64,000 nucleotides of DNA from Opitutia bacterium (lineage in GTDB: Bacteria; Verrucomicrobiota; Verrucomicrobiae; Opitutales; Opitutaceae), in assembly GCA_947442255.1 (NCBI GenBank), contig CANEVO010000002.1:1-64000 (forward strand), read 5' to 3'. This document shows positions 48,817 to 59,100 of this stretch, one piece after another. Numbering within the stretch: position 1 is the stretch's first letter; every line of letters begins with the position of its first letter. The translations under genes were made by a program, and so were the position numbers. The notes under the pieces were generated by a model, which did no database searches, was not told the DNA's origin, and saw only the letters and a list, made by a program, of their open reading frames with translations.

Positions 48817-49599
48817 ATGCACATTCTCGATCGATTTCGCGTGGATGGTAAGCGCCTGTTCATCACAGGCGGCAGCCGCGGCCTCGGCCGGGAGATGGCG
48901 CTCGCCATCGCCGGGGCCGGTGCGGATGTCGTGCTGGTCGGGCGCGACCCGGCAAGCTTGGAAGCGACGGCCCGCGATATTCGCGTACTGGGCCGCGTGG
49001 CGGTCCCGTTGCTCGGCGACGTCGGGCGCACCGACGAATGCGAAACAATCTGCCGCCGCGTCCTCGAGGAGCACGGGCCCATCGACATTCTGATCAACAA
49101 TGTCGGCGGCCGGCTGATCAATATTCCCCTCGAAGACCAATCGCTTGAGGACTGGCAGCGGATCGTCGACTTGAATCTGAGCAGTACTTTTCTCTGCATG
49201 AAACACCTCGGCGGTGCGATGGTGCGCCGCGGCACGGGCGGAAGAATCATCAATGTCGCTTCAATTTCCGGGATGATCGCCAATCGCGGGATTGGCGGCC
49301 GCAGTTACGAGACGGCCAAGGCGGCGGTGATCCAGCTCACCCGGGTCGCCGCCGCGGATTGGGCGCCGAAGGGCGTGACCGTGAACGCGATTTGCCCGGG
49401 AGGATTCATGACCGCCCCCAATGTTCGCTGGGCCAGCGAGCACCCGGAAATCATCGCGAAATTCCGCGAGCAGATCCCGCAGGGCGATTTCGGCCGGCCC
49501 GAGGACCTCGGCCCGCTGGCGGTTTACCTCGCGAGCGACGCTTCGCGCTACATGACCGGCGCCGCGCTCGTCATCGATGGCGGCTACACGCTTTGGTAG
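48817..49599 (+). CDS. short-chain dehydrogenase/reductase
   Basis: A 260-residue classical SDR. NAD(P) binding is by TGGSRGLGRE near residue 18; NNVGG is present near 93. The catalytic serine is in VASISG and the tyrosine-lysine pair in SYETAKAAV near residue 165. PGGFMTAP and the ending VIDGGYTLW are typical of gluconate 5-dehydrogenase or 3-oxoacyl-ACP reductase-like SDRs. Substrate unknown; probably a sugar acid or polyol, given the surrounding hydrolases. Confidence 0.85.
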   Translation: MHILDRFRVDGKRLFITGGSRGLGREMALAIAGAGADVVLVGRDPASLEATARDIRVLGRVAVPLLGDVGRTDECETICRRVLEEHGPIDILINNVGGRLINIPLEDQSLEDWQRIVDLNLSSTFLCMKHLGGAMVRRGTGGRIINVASISGMIANRGIGGRSYETAKAAVIQLTRVAAADWAPKGVTVNAICPGGFMTAPNVRWASEHPEIIAKFREQIPQGDFGRPEDLGPLAVYLASDASRYMTGAALVIDGGYTLW

Positions 49600-49704
49600 G
49601 ATCCGGCGCGGGACTCTCCCGTAGAAAAATCAGGGTCATGACGCCGTCGCCGCGGTTCCGGATTGTTTCCTGATTTCCACATCTCAAATCATCTCCGGAG
49701 TCTT

Positions 49705-50925
49705 CTACGACATCGCGTATTCCACGAATGCGTTGCCCGGGTCGTTCGACGCGGCCACGTGGAGTTTGCCCTTGGTGGGCTCTGCGATGATTGAGGCGAC
49801 ACTGATGCCCGCGGTCTCCCAGCCAGCCGACGGACTGGCGGTCTGCGCCACGCGGCAGATGCCCGTCGCATGGCGATCCTTCGAGCGCAGGTAGGATTGC
49901 ACGTCGGCGAGCGTCGCCTTGCCCAGGCGGCTCGCGATCAGTTCGGTCATCAACTTCTGGCGGGTAAAGGAGTCGGGCACGGACTCCGCGTGGTTTTCGC
50001 GCGTGGCGTAGCGGGGACTGATGAAATGGTTCGTATGCACGAGGAAACCGGCGCCCTGGTCGGTGATCACTTCCGGGCCGTCGGGCGTCGCTTCGATGTC
50101 GAGAATCCGGCCGGTGCCGTCGGCGAGCACGTAGTTGCCATTGGCCCAAAGCGGCGTGCGCCGAAACAGCGGCACGACCTCGTCGAGCGTGCGGCATTCG
50201 AGGATGAGCCGCTTGAGCGGATAGTGCGGCAGACCGAAGCGTGACTTCGGACCGCCCCCAAGATCGTTCGCGAAATGGGCCACGCCGTGGCGGTTGACCC
50301 CGTGGTAGCCGATCATGCCGCCGTAGGTCCACATCAGGAGCTCGGGCTTGTTCCGCGGCTTGAGGTGCAGGACATACGAGAGAGCGACGACGGCCGGCAG
50401 CGTGTCGCTGTTCTGGCCGATGAGGAGCCCGCCGTCCGCTGTTCCCCGCGCCCCAATGGCGAACGCCGTGCAGCCCTCCTCCCGCGCCTGGCCCAGCGCG
50501 CCACGGATGTTGACCGCTAGCGCCTCGGCCTCGGTGATGCGGGCACCCTCGGCCAGCCCGGCGATTTCCTCCAAGAGGTGAGGGCAGTGCTTTTCGAACA
50601 AGGGGCGGAAACGCCGCGCCCGCGCCTGCAGTTCGCGGCTCCCGAGCTTCATCGACTCGCCCATGAAGGCCAGATGTGCGGCGATTTGAGCGGACGCTTG
50701 TTCGCCGTGCTGGCGTCCGAGTTCGCGGTGCGTGCCTTCGGCCCGGTAGCACGGAAACTGGCGCAGCAGCGCGGCCGGTTTACTGTCGGCCGGCGCGGCG
50801 GAAAGGAGTTTGCCTGCTCCCGCCACCAAGAGGCTGCCGCCCACCGCGGTGCGCAAAAACGAACGGCGCGACGATCCTGGGGTGGCGGCCGGCAATTCAG
50901 CCGGACAGTCAGGGTGGGGTATCAT
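49705..50925 (-). CDS. Tat-exported C45-family hydrolase/acyltransferase
   Basis: A 406-residue protein with a twin-arginine signal, RRSFLR at residues 20-25 followed by a weakly hydrophobic stretch. It belongs to the Ntn-hydrolase family of acyl-CoA:6-aminopenicillanate acyltransferase (peptidase C45): CTAFAIGARGTADGG begins at Cys152, which after self-cleavage would be the N-terminal nucleophile, followed by LIGQNSD. Such enzymes act on amide bonds of varied substrates. The native substrate is unknown. TatA is encoded at 25 kb. ATG 50925 is selected; a longer frame continues into the next gene. Confidence 0.8.
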   Translation of the reverse strand: MIPHPDCPAELPAATPGSSRRSFLRTAVGGSLLVAGAGKLLSAAPADSKPAALLRQFPCYRAEGTHRELGRQHGEQASAQIAAHLAFMGESMKLGSRELQARARRFRPLFEKHCPHLLEEIAGLAEGARITEAEALAVNIRGALGQAREEGCTAFAIGARGTADGGLLIGQNSDTLPAVVALSYVLHLKPRNKPELLMWTYGGMIGYHGVNRHGVAHFANDLGGGPKSRFGLPHYPLKRLILECRTLDEVVPLFRRTPLWANGNYVLADGTGRILDIEATPDGPEVITDQGAGFLVHTNHFISPRYATRENHAESVPDSFTRQKLMTELIASRLGKATLADVQSYLRSKDRHATGICRVAQTASPSAGWETAGISVASIIAEPTKGKLHVAASNDPGNAFVEYAMS

Positions 50926-51002
50926 GGATCGAATCTCGGTCCGCCGGGCCGAGTCCGTCAAGTCGGGGTGTAACGGAAGCTCCCTCCCGTGCGGCCACGC
51001 GT

Positions 51003-51893
51003 TTACCGCAGCACGAGGGCAATCGCCGCCATCATCAACACCGCGCCGGCGAGTCGCCAGGCGAGGACGTTTCCGCCGAGTTGTTGTTCGCGGCTTTTCA
51101 CCCAGTGGCCGAAAACCCAGATGAGCACCACGGTCCAGAGTCCGCGGGAGCTGTAGACGACGTTGGATTGGGCCGCGTTGCCCCAGTTGGCGACGCTGAA
51201 GACGAAGATCACGGACTGGACCCCCATGGTCAGCGTGCCGCCGATCAACCACGGCCAGGCCGCCCGTGGGATGGCGCTCAGGGGCGCGCGGAAGCGGAAG
51301 ACGAAGACCAGCGAGAACACGCCCGAGAGCCCCAGCGCCAGCGGTAGAAGCCGTCCGGGGCCCCAGGCGGGCGACCATTTTTGCACGAGCACGTCGAAGA
51401 TGGCGTAGGCGGCCGCGGCCAGACTGGCGGTGAGGATCGTGCGGCCGACGTTGTGATGGGCCGATAGCCCACCGCGGCGGTTCAGCAGCGCGATGCCGCC
51501 CGTGGCGAGGATGGCCGCCACCCACAACTGCCAGCGCAACACCTGGCCGCCGAGCAGCGTGGCCAGCGTCGCGACGAGGATGATCTTGAGCCCGAGCACG
51601 GGGGTTGCGACCGAAACGTCGCCCCGATCCAGCGAGATAAACGTCAGCCACTGGCCGGCGACGAAACACACCGCGACGACCGCGGGCTGCCACCACAATT
51701 CCGGGTGCAGGGTACCGCCGAGCAGCAGCAGGGGCTGGAAGAGCAGGCCGCACGCGATATTGGCGACAAACGCCGTGCGCCAGACGCCGACCCCGAGGTC
51801 GGCCGAGCGCTTCACGAGCATCGCGCCCGCGGCATACAAGGTGGCGGCCAGAAGAGGGAACAGGACGGGCAGAGGCACGGCGGAAAGAGACAA
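51003..51893 (-). CDS. DMT-superfamily (EamA-like) transporter
   Basis: A 296-residue membrane protein with ten hydrophobic segments in two halves of five, the drug/metabolite transporter plan (LYAAGAMLVKRSADLG at the start, ALNRRGGLSAHH-like loop in the middle). The substrate cannot be told. It is followed at 78 bp by the C45 hydrolase on the same strand and may be cotranscribed. Confidence 0.8.
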   Translation of the reverse strand: MSLSAVPLPVLFPLLAATLYAAGAMLVKRSADLGVGVWRTAFVANIACGLLFQPLLLLGGTLHPELWWQPAVVAVCFVAGQWLTFISLDRGDVSVATPVLGLKIILVATLATLLGGQVLRWQLWVAAILATGGIALLNRRGGLSAHHNVGRTILTASLAAAAYAIFDVLVQKWSPAWGPGRLLPLALGLSGVFSLVFVFRFRAPLSAIPRAAWPWLIGGTLTMGVQSVIFVFSVANWGNAAQSNVVYSSRGLWTVVLIWVFGHWVKSREQQLGGNVLAWRLAGAVLMMAAIALVLR

Positions 51894-52192
51894 GATGGCG
51901 GGGAACGCTAGCCAACCGGATCCCGGCTACCAGCTTCAACCGCCCCTCAACGTCTCCGGTCGATCACGGCGGATCGCCCCGGAACCCGACCTCGTTGGGT
52001 CCGGCGCTACCGACCTCCCGGGGTCGTTGACGCATTATGAGTTTGAGGTGATCGGCGAGTGGTGACGAGAATTACGCCGATGCCCGTGATTTCGACGTGC
52101 CCACCCCTGCTGGCTTTTTGGGCGACGTCGGTTGGATCGATTCGCTGGCGATTGTGGTGGGAGCCGGCGGCATCGGATTGCTGGCCTGGTAG
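51894..52192 (+). pseudogene. decayed N-terminal part of the sensor kinase
   Basis: The 300 bp before the kinase contain pieces that look like its sensor part in two frames: DLPGSLTHYEFEVIGEW ends at a stop near 52065, and a second frame from about 52073 reads ENYADARDFDVPTPAG and a membrane-like helix SLAIVVGAGGIGLLAW, ending at TAG 52190-52192, in frame with the kinase. The first piece recalls the end of Y_Y_Y domains of two-component sensors, but the match is weak. Together they suggest a broken extracellular sensor and membrane anchor. Confidence 0.4.
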
Positions 52193-53913
52193 CGCTCCGG
52201 ACGGGCCCGGCGCGAGTATGCCCTAGATCTGGCGGAGCAGGCCCGCCAGGGGACGGAAGAACAGGAGCGGGCGGCCCTGGCGGAAAAAGCCCGGGAAGCG
52301 GTGACGCGTGAGAGCCAGGCCAAGAGCGAGATGCTGGCGACCCTGAGCCGGGAAATCCGGGCGCATCTCAACGGGGTCATTGGTTCCGCCGACCTGATGC
52401 TCGACCACAGCCTGAAGCCGCACCAGCGGGAGCATCTCACCACGCTGCGGTCGTCGGCCGAGGCGTTGCACCAGTCGCTCAACGACGTGCTGGACTATGC
52501 CAGCATCGAGACTGGGAAAATTCAGATCGGCCGGGCTTCGTTCGACCTGCGTCAGCCGCTCATCGAAGTCGTGGAATCGCTTTCGCCGCCCGCTTTGCTC
52601 AAGGGGCTGGAGTTGGTGCTGATCGTCGCGCCGGACGTGCCGGTGCTTGTTTCGGGCGACGCGCCCCGGCTCCGGCAGATCGTCTTCAACCTGATGGCGA
52701 ACGCGGTAAAATTTTCGCCGGGCGGCCGCGTGGTCCTCCGCGTCGAGTTGCCGGCGGGTTCGGTGGCGCCCTCGCGCGAGGGCGCCACGTGGCTGCGCTT
52801 CAGCGTCAGCGACACGGGCGAGGGCGTGCCGGACGAAATGCAGGCCACGCTTTTCGAACGCTCGGTGGAGGCCGATCCGCCGTCGCCACGCAAGTGCGGT
52901 GGCTCCGGTCTGGAACTCGCCATCAGCAAGCGCCTGGTGGAATTGATGGGCGGACAGATCGGCGCGCGGCGCCTGCCCGAGAGCGGATCGGAATTCTGGG
53001 TGATGTTGCCGTTGGTCGCCGACCGGATCCAGACCTCCAGCGCGCCGGCCCCGTCCAAGGACCTGCACGTGGTGGTTCTCGATGAGCAAACGGCCTCGCG
53101 GGTGGCGGAGTCCGCGATGCTGACACGGCTGGGCGTCGACCAGGATGCGGCCGATACGCTGGAGGGCGCGGTGATGTTGCTGCGCGATGCGCTCGAGGAT
53201 GCCGCGTGCGACCCGGTGCTTTTGCTGGACGAGGAGGTGGCGAAGAAGGGCGGCACCGGCCTCGCGCGATTATTTGCCGACGACGCGACGATTCGCTCGA
53301 CCCGGGTGGTGTTGGTGACGCGCGATCCCGAGTCGGTGAGCGCGGCCGGCCTTGGCTATCCCGTCGCGGCGGTCGTGCGCAAACCCCTCCTGCGGGCCGA
53401 TGTGCTCGCGGAGGCGTTGAAAAAAGACCGGGCGCCGGAGGACAATCGCCTGGTGGGCTCGCGCACGCCTTTCGAGACCGGACGGGAACTCGCGCCGGCA
53501 ACCCGCCGCGGGCCGTACGTTCTGGTTGTGGACGACGACGCCATCAGCCGCTCGGTGACCTCCCAGTTGCTGGAGCGGTTGGGCTGCGAGGTGGACGTGG
53601 CGGTGAACGGGGCCGAGGCAATCGTGCAGGCGGGGCCACCGCGTTCGAGTTGATCTTCATGGACCGCCAGATGCCGGGCATGGACGGTTTCACAACGCCG
53701 GAGCGGATCCGGGCGGCGGCGGGCAACAAAGCGCCGCCGATCGTGGCGGTGACTGTCAACACGGCGGAGCGGGATCGCGACCATTGTTTTGCCGTCGGCA
53801 TGTGCGATTTCGTCGGCAAGCCGGTGACCAAGGTGGAGCTGGCCCGAATTTTGAAACGCTGGGCTCCGTCGGTGGGAACTGGTCTCCGGACGCAGAACCA
53901 GACGACGGGTTAG
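52193..53913 (+). pseudogene. hybrid histidine kinase, degenerate and frameshifted
   Basis: The reading frame after TAG 52190-52192 encodes a coiled linker, a HisKA domain, an HATPase domain, one degenerate receiver and one typical receiver. Key residues are lost: the H-box reads LSREIRAHLNG, with Arg (CGG 52349-52351) where the phosphorylated His should be; the G2 box reads GSGLELAISK instead of GTGLGLAISK. N-box NLMANAVKF and G1 DTGEGVP remain. The final receiver starts VLVVDDDAISRSV, then the frame ends at 53653; the rest (ELIFMDRQMPGMDGF through KPVTKVELARIL, stop 53911-53913) is in another frame. One more G in the run 53632-53635 would join them. Even if repaired, the kinase could not autophosphorylate normally. 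Confidence 0.8.
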
Positions 53914-54105
53914 TTCTCGCCGGGGCCGGTTCGTCGTTTGCTGCACCGGTGAACCGCGAGAAGAACGCCACGGCCGGGTTTGTCCGCAGCGCCGACGCGG
54001 GGTGGGCGAAGGGAGGAATGAAAGTTCTCGCCCGGAGGAAAACACCGCGGTCAACTGATCATCCGCCGTCCCGCCGTTGGCGAACAAGCGTGGCGGGTGG
54101 TCCCG

Positions 54106-54657
54106 ATGCTGCGTCACAAAATCAACCCGAGCCTGGAACTGCGACTCCTGCAGCCGGAGGATGCTCCGGCGTTGTTCGCGTTGATCGATGCGGATCGCGT
54201 TCGCCTGCGCGAGTGGCTGCCGTGGGTGGACGACACAAAGAAAGTTGCCGACAGCGCGAAGTTCATCGGGAAGGCGTTGCAGGAGCGGGCGGAAACGCGC
54301 GGTTTTACGTCCGGCATCTGGTCGGCGGGCCGTCTGGCGGGCGTGATCCGGCACAACCGCATCGACTGGGCCAGCCGCGTTTCGTTTCCCACCTACTGGC
54401 TCGCGTCGTCCGAGCAGGGGCGGGGCCTCATGACGCTCTGTTGTCAGGCGTTTTATGCGCATGCGTTTGAGCAGTTGAAGGTGAACCGCATCGTTGTCGC
54501 GGTCGCGACGGGCAATCTCCGCGGTCAGGCGCTGCCGCTGCGCCTCGGGTTCAAGCAGGTCAGCACGCGAAAAAAAGCGGAATGGCTACACGGCCGCTGG
54601 GTGGATCATCACCTCTACAGCTGGTTGACGCCCGCCGCGCCGCCGGGGAGTTTCTGA
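54106..54657 (+). CDS. GNAT acetyltransferase, RimJ/RimL type
   Basis: A 183-residue acetyl-CoA-dependent N-acetyltransferase. The N-terminal LELRLLQPEDAPALFALIDADRVRLREWLPW is typical of ribosomal-protein-alanine acetyltransferases of the RimL group; the acetyl-CoA loop is SSEQGRGLMT near residue 105 and the C-terminal LPLRLGFKQV fits. It may modify ribosomal protein N-termini or small molecules. It converges on the nucleotidyltransferase gene 22 bp away. Confidence 0.83.
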   Translation: MLRHKINPSLELRLLQPEDAPALFALIDADRVRLREWLPWVDDTKKVADSAKFIGKALQERAETRGFTSGIWSAGRLAGVIRHNRIDWASRVSFPTYWLASSEQGRGLMTLCCQAFYAHAFEQLKVNRIVVAVATGNLRGQALPLRLGFKQVSTRKKAEWLHGRWVDHHLYSWLTPAAPPGSF

Positions 54658-54679
54658 AGGCGGCTGACTTGGCCTCGGG

Positions 54680-55240
54680 CTATGGTTCGGTCTTTATTTC
54701 CCGCCAGAGGGAGGCCAGCCCAAGGCGATCGAGCCACGGGGTAAGGGCGGCCTCGTCGACTCCCGTGATTTCGCAGATTGCGCGAATATCGGCGGGGTGC
54801 TTTGCCGAGCGGCCTTCCCGATAGAATTCGAGTTTACGCAGGACGACGTATTCGGGCGGCGCCACGTCGAGGGTGAGGCCATCGGTCCAGGGCACGCGGC
54901 GACGTTGCGGCAGTGCCCACGCGTGCAGGGGATCCGTGCCGGCGAGGTAGATGTCGGCTTTGTAGCCGGAGGCGTGATGGATGAGATTGAAATGACCGCG
55001 CTCCGAGCGGGCCTGCTCAGCCCGGATCACCGACTCCGGCGGCACATAAAATTCACTCTCTGGAAATGCCCGGAGCAATGCGGTGCGACCGGCATCGTCA
55101 AGACTCAGGACCACATCGAGATCGTTGGTGACACGGGGCTGACCGTAGAGGATCGCGGCCGTTGCGCCGGTGACCATGTAGGGGGATCCCGTGGCGGTCA
55201 GGCGGGCAATGAACAGGGTTACCTCATCCGGTGCGAGCAT
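54680..55240 (-). CDS. MNT-type nucleotidyltransferase, probable toxin-like partner
   Basis: A 186-residue protein with a minimal nucleotidyltransferase fold: MVTGATAAILYGQPRVTNDLDVVL near residue 22-45 has the helix and D-x-D metal site of the family (degenerate GS motif as GAT). The C-terminal half has APPEYVVLRKLEFYREG and AKHPADIRAI, as in AbiEii/DUF-type toxins and related proteins. Its start overlaps the end of a 74-residue helical protein by 17 bp, so both are translated together. Role as toxin, defence or NMP transfer is inference. Confidence 0.65.
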   Translation of the reverse strand: MLAPDEVTLFIARLTATGSPYMVTGATAAILYGQPRVTNDLDVVLSLDDAGRTALLRAFPESEFYVPPESVIRAEQARSERGHFNLIHHASGYKADIYLAGTDPLHAWALPQRRRVPWTDGLTLDVAPPEYVVLRKLEFYREGRSAKHPADIRAICEITGVDEAALTPWLDRLGLASLWREIKTEP

Positions 55241-55448
55241 GGAGGATGCGATCGGCGACGGCGCTTTGCACGCGCGCCTCGGTCCATCCGGGCTGGCGCA
55301 TGCGAAAGCCCGTGGCCAGCAGGGTGCGCATGGTGTGGTTCATGCGCAACGCTTGGTGCAGGCGCTGCTGAGGTGCCATGGCACGGTAGATCGCCACCTG
55401 CCGCGCGTGGGCGGCGCGCTCGGGATCTTGTTCGGCAGAGGCTGGCAT
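55224..55448 (-). CDS. small helical partner of the nucleotidyltransferase
   Basis: A 74-residue charged, helical protein (QVAIYRAMAPQQRLHQALRMN, later QPGWTEARVQSAVADRILHART). Proteins with this IYRAM-P-RL and P-W-E-V pattern recur directly upstream of similar nucleotidyltransferases in Planctomycetes and Verrucomicrobiota as far as I recall, without assigned function. It overlaps the following gene by 17 bp. It might be an antitoxin or a subunit. Confidence 0.6.
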   Translation of the reverse strand: MPASAEQDPERAAHARQVAIYRAMAPQQRLHQALRMNHTMRTLLATGFRMRQPGWTEARVQSAVADRILHARTG

Positions 55449-55565
55449 GCCATGAAGCTAGATGAGCGAGCAGGGGGCGCAAGGATGGGTTGAACCCTTT
55501 CACGCCGGAGGCCGGGACGGGAACTTTCGTTGTGCGGGGTCGGCGATTCGTGCAGCGTGGCACCG

Positions 55566-56141
55566 ATGATTTTTTTCGTCCTTCGGCTGATTCTGGTGTG
55601 CGGGTTGGCTCTTCCGTTGCTGCGGGCCGCGGGAACGGCGCCGTATCTCGGCGATCCGGGCAACTTGCTGCCGCTCGATCCACCGGCGCGAACGGCGCTG
55701 GAGGGAAAGCTAGCGCGCTTCGAACGCACGAGTGGCGTGAAGATTATCGTCCGGCTGCAGGCGAAGTCGCCCTCGGCGGAGGAAGACAAGGTAGCCGGGG
55801 CCTACATGCGGGCGATGGCCGGCCGGCTGGACGTTGCGGCGCGTGGCGTGCTGGCGGTTTACTTTGCCGACGAGGACGACTGGCGCGTGTGGATCGGCGA
55901 CGAACTGACGCCGGTCTTCGTGGGGCGGCCGGGCACGGCGAAAGAGTTTACCGAGAGCGGCGCGATGCACGAGGCGAAGGAGGCCTTTTTGAAGGCAACG
56001 TTCGCGCAAGCGGACGCGGCGTTTGCGGCGCGGCAAAAATCCACGCCGGCCAGTCAGCCGCTGATCCGAGCCCGAAAGCTGGGGCTGCAAGCCGACGCCC
56101 TGGTCGATGGGCTCATCGGCCGGTTGACGAAGAAAGAGTAA
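55566..56141 (+). CDS. TPM-domain protein
   Basis: A 191-residue protein with signal peptide (residues 2-20, IFFVLRLILVCGLALPLL) and one TPM/TLP18.3-Psb32 domain: LEGKLARFERTSGVKIIVRLQ then ARGVLAVYFADEDDWRVWIGDEL near residue 95-120. TPM domains occur in envelope and photosystem repair proteins; some are phosphatases. No C-terminal glycine-rich or membrane segment is present. Convergent with purL. Confidence 0.72.
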   Translation: MIFFVLRLILVCGLALPLLRAAGTAPYLGDPGNLLPLDPPARTALEGKLARFERTSGVKIIVRLQAKSPSAEEDKVAGAYMRAMAGRLDVAARGVLAVYFADEDDWRVWIGDELTPVFVGRPGTAKEFTESGAMHEAKEAFLKATFAQADAAFAARQKSTPASQPLIRARKLGLQADALVDGLIGRLTKKE

Positions 56142-56168
56142 GGCCGGATGGCGTTCGCGGCCGCTGGC

Positions 56169-59100
56169 TCAGCCGACCCAAGCCCGCGCGTTGTAGAACA
56201 GCTTCATCCACGGCGAATCTTCGCCCCACGTGCGCGGCGCCCAGCTCATGCAGGCGCTGCGGAAGACGCGCTCGGGATGCGGCATCATGATCGTCACGCG
56301 GCCGGTGGTCGTCGTCAGCGCCGTCATGCCGAAGGGCGAGCCGTTCGGGTTGAGGGGATAGCGCTCCGTGATCTGGTGATGGTTGTCCACGAAGCGGCCG
56401 GCGACGAGGCCGGAGGCGCTGCAGCGCTGCGCGGCGGCCGCGTCCTTGAACTCGGTGTACCCTTCGCCGTGCGCGACGGCGATCGGCAGGACGCTGCCCT
56501 CCATGCCGGCCAAGAGGACACTCGGGCTTTTCTCGATCTGCACCGAGACGAGGCGGCTCTCGTAGCGCTCGCTCTGGTTTTGCACGAAGCGCGGCCAGAG
56601 ATCGGCGCCGGGGATGATCGCGTGCAGGTTGCTCATCATCTGGCAGCCGTTGCACACGCCGAGGGCGAAGGCGTCTTCCCGGGCGAAGAACGCGGCGAAC
56701 TCCGCGCGGGCGCGGTCGTTGAAAAGGATGCTCTTGGCCCAGCCTTCACCGGCGCCGAGGACGTCGCCATAGCTGAAGCCGCCGCATGCCGCGAGGCCGC
56801 GAAAGTCTTTGAGTGAGACGCGGCCGCTGAGGATGTCGGTCATGTGGACGTCAATCGCCTTGAAGCCCGCGCGGGTGAAGGCGGCCGCCATCTCGACCTC
56901 GCCGTTCACGCCCTGCTCGCGGAGGATCGCGATAGGCGGACGTGATTTGGCCACGGCCCGTGCGGCCATCGTCCCGAGATCGAACGTGACCTTCGGCGTG
57001 AGGCCGGGGTTGGTCGCGTCGAGACGAATCTGGTGCTCCTGATCGGCACAGGCGGGATTGTCGCGGAGCGCGGCGATGCGGCGCGTGACGTCGGACCAGA
57101 TCGCGCGGAGGCCGAACAGGGTTTCCTCGAAGATGCTTTTGCCGCCCCGGGTGATCCGGAAGGTGTGGGTGCGGTTGAGCGTGCCGACGCGCGTCGTGCA
57201 GGCCTTGAAGCCGTGCTCGCGCAGCGTCAGGTAGACGTCGTCGAGATCGGCGGCGCGGACTTGGATCACGGCGCCCAGTTCCTCGTTGAAGAGCGCGGAG
57301 AAGACCTCGTGGCCCTTGGGCAAATCGAGATCGACTCCGGTGTGACCGGCGAACGCCATTTCGACCACGGTCGCGAGCAGGCCGCCATCGGAGCGGTCAT
57401 GGTAGGCGAGAAGCTTCTGCTGGCGACCGAGGAGTTGGATCGCGTTCCAGAAGTTTTTGAGATCGGCCGGCCGGTCGACGTCGGGCGTGGCCTCGCCCAT
57501 TTGCGAAACCGTCTGCGCGAGGATGGAACCGCCGAGGCGGTTTTTGCCGCGGCCCAGGTCGATGAGCAACAGCACCGTGTCCTCCTGTTGCTGGAGCTGC
57601 GGCGTGAGCGAGAGACGGATGTCCGCGACGGGGGCGAAGGCGGAGATGATGAGCGAGACGGGCGCTGTGATGCGTTTCTGATTTTTTTCGCCTGGGCCAC
57701 CGTCCTGCCAGACGGTGCTCATGCTCATCGAGTCCTTCCCGACGGGAATGGTGATGCCGAGCTCGGGACAGAGCTCCAGGCCGACAGCCTGCACGGCGGC
57801 GTAGAGGTCGGCGCCGTCGCCGGGGATGGCAGGCGCGGCCATCCAGTTGGCGGAGAGGTTGACCTTGCCGAGGTCGCCGATCTGCGCGGCGGCGAGATTG
57901 GTGAGCGCCTCGCCGACGGCGAGGCGGGCGGAGGCGGCGGCGTGGTTGACGGCGACGGGCGTGCGTTCGCCCATGGCCATCGCTTCACCGGTGTAAACGT
58001 CGAAGGCGGCGGCGGTCACGGCGCAGTCGGCGACGGGCACCTGCCACGGGCCGACCATCTGGTCGCGGGCGATCAGGCCGCCGAGGGTGCGATCGCCGAT
58101 GGAGATGAGAAAAGTTTTGTCGGCGACCGTCGGGTGGGCGAGCACGCGGCGGATCGCCTCGGTGAGCGCGGCGCGTTCCGTGGCGACGGCCGTCTCGGCG
58201 GAGAACGGTTTCTTCGGGCCGGTGGGTGCGGGCGTGAGCGTGGTGAGATCGAGCGGAAACTGCGGTCGCGGCTGCGTGGCGTCGGTGCGGTGCATGCGCG
58301 GCGGCTTGCCGAGGAGCACCTCGAGCGGCAGGTCGATCGGGCGGTTTTGAAAATGCGCGTCGTCGAGGACGAGCTGCTTCTCCGCGGTGGCCTCGCCGAC
58401 CACGGCAAACGGGCAGCGCTCGCGTTCGCAGAGCTGTGCGAACGTGGCGAGCTGCGCCGCGGGGACGGCGAGGACATAACGCTCCTGCGACTCGTTGCAC
58501 CAGATCTCGAGCGGGGACATGCCCGGCTCGTCGTTGGGCAGGGCGCGGAGGTTGAATTTTCCGCCGCGGCCGCCGTCGTTGACGAGCTCGGGGAGCGCGT
58601 TGGACACGCCACCGGCGCCGACATCGTGGATGAAGGAAATGGGGTTGTCCGCGCCGAGGGCCCAGCAGCGGTCGATCACTTCCTGGCAGCGACGCTCCAT
58701 CTCGGCGTTGTCGCGCTGGACGCTGGCGAAATCGAGATCCTCGTTACCGTGACCGCTGTTCATGGAGCTGGCGGCGCCGCCGCCGAGACCGATGAGCATG
58801 GCGGGCCCGCCGAGGACGATGAGCTTGTCGCCGGGGTGGATTGCGCCCTTCTGCACGTGCTCGGCCTTGATGTTGCCGAGGCCGCCCGCGAGCATGATGG
58901 GCTTGTGGTAGCCGCGGAGTTCGCTCGCACCGGCGGCGGCGGGCACTTTCTGCTCGAAGGTGCGAAAGTAGCCGTTGATCGCGGGGCGGCCGAACTCGTT
59001 GTTGAACGCGGCGCCGCCGAGCGGCCCCTCGATCATGATGTCGAGGGCGGAAACGATGCGACCGGGTTTGCCGTGCTCTTTTTCCCACGGCTGGATCGCG

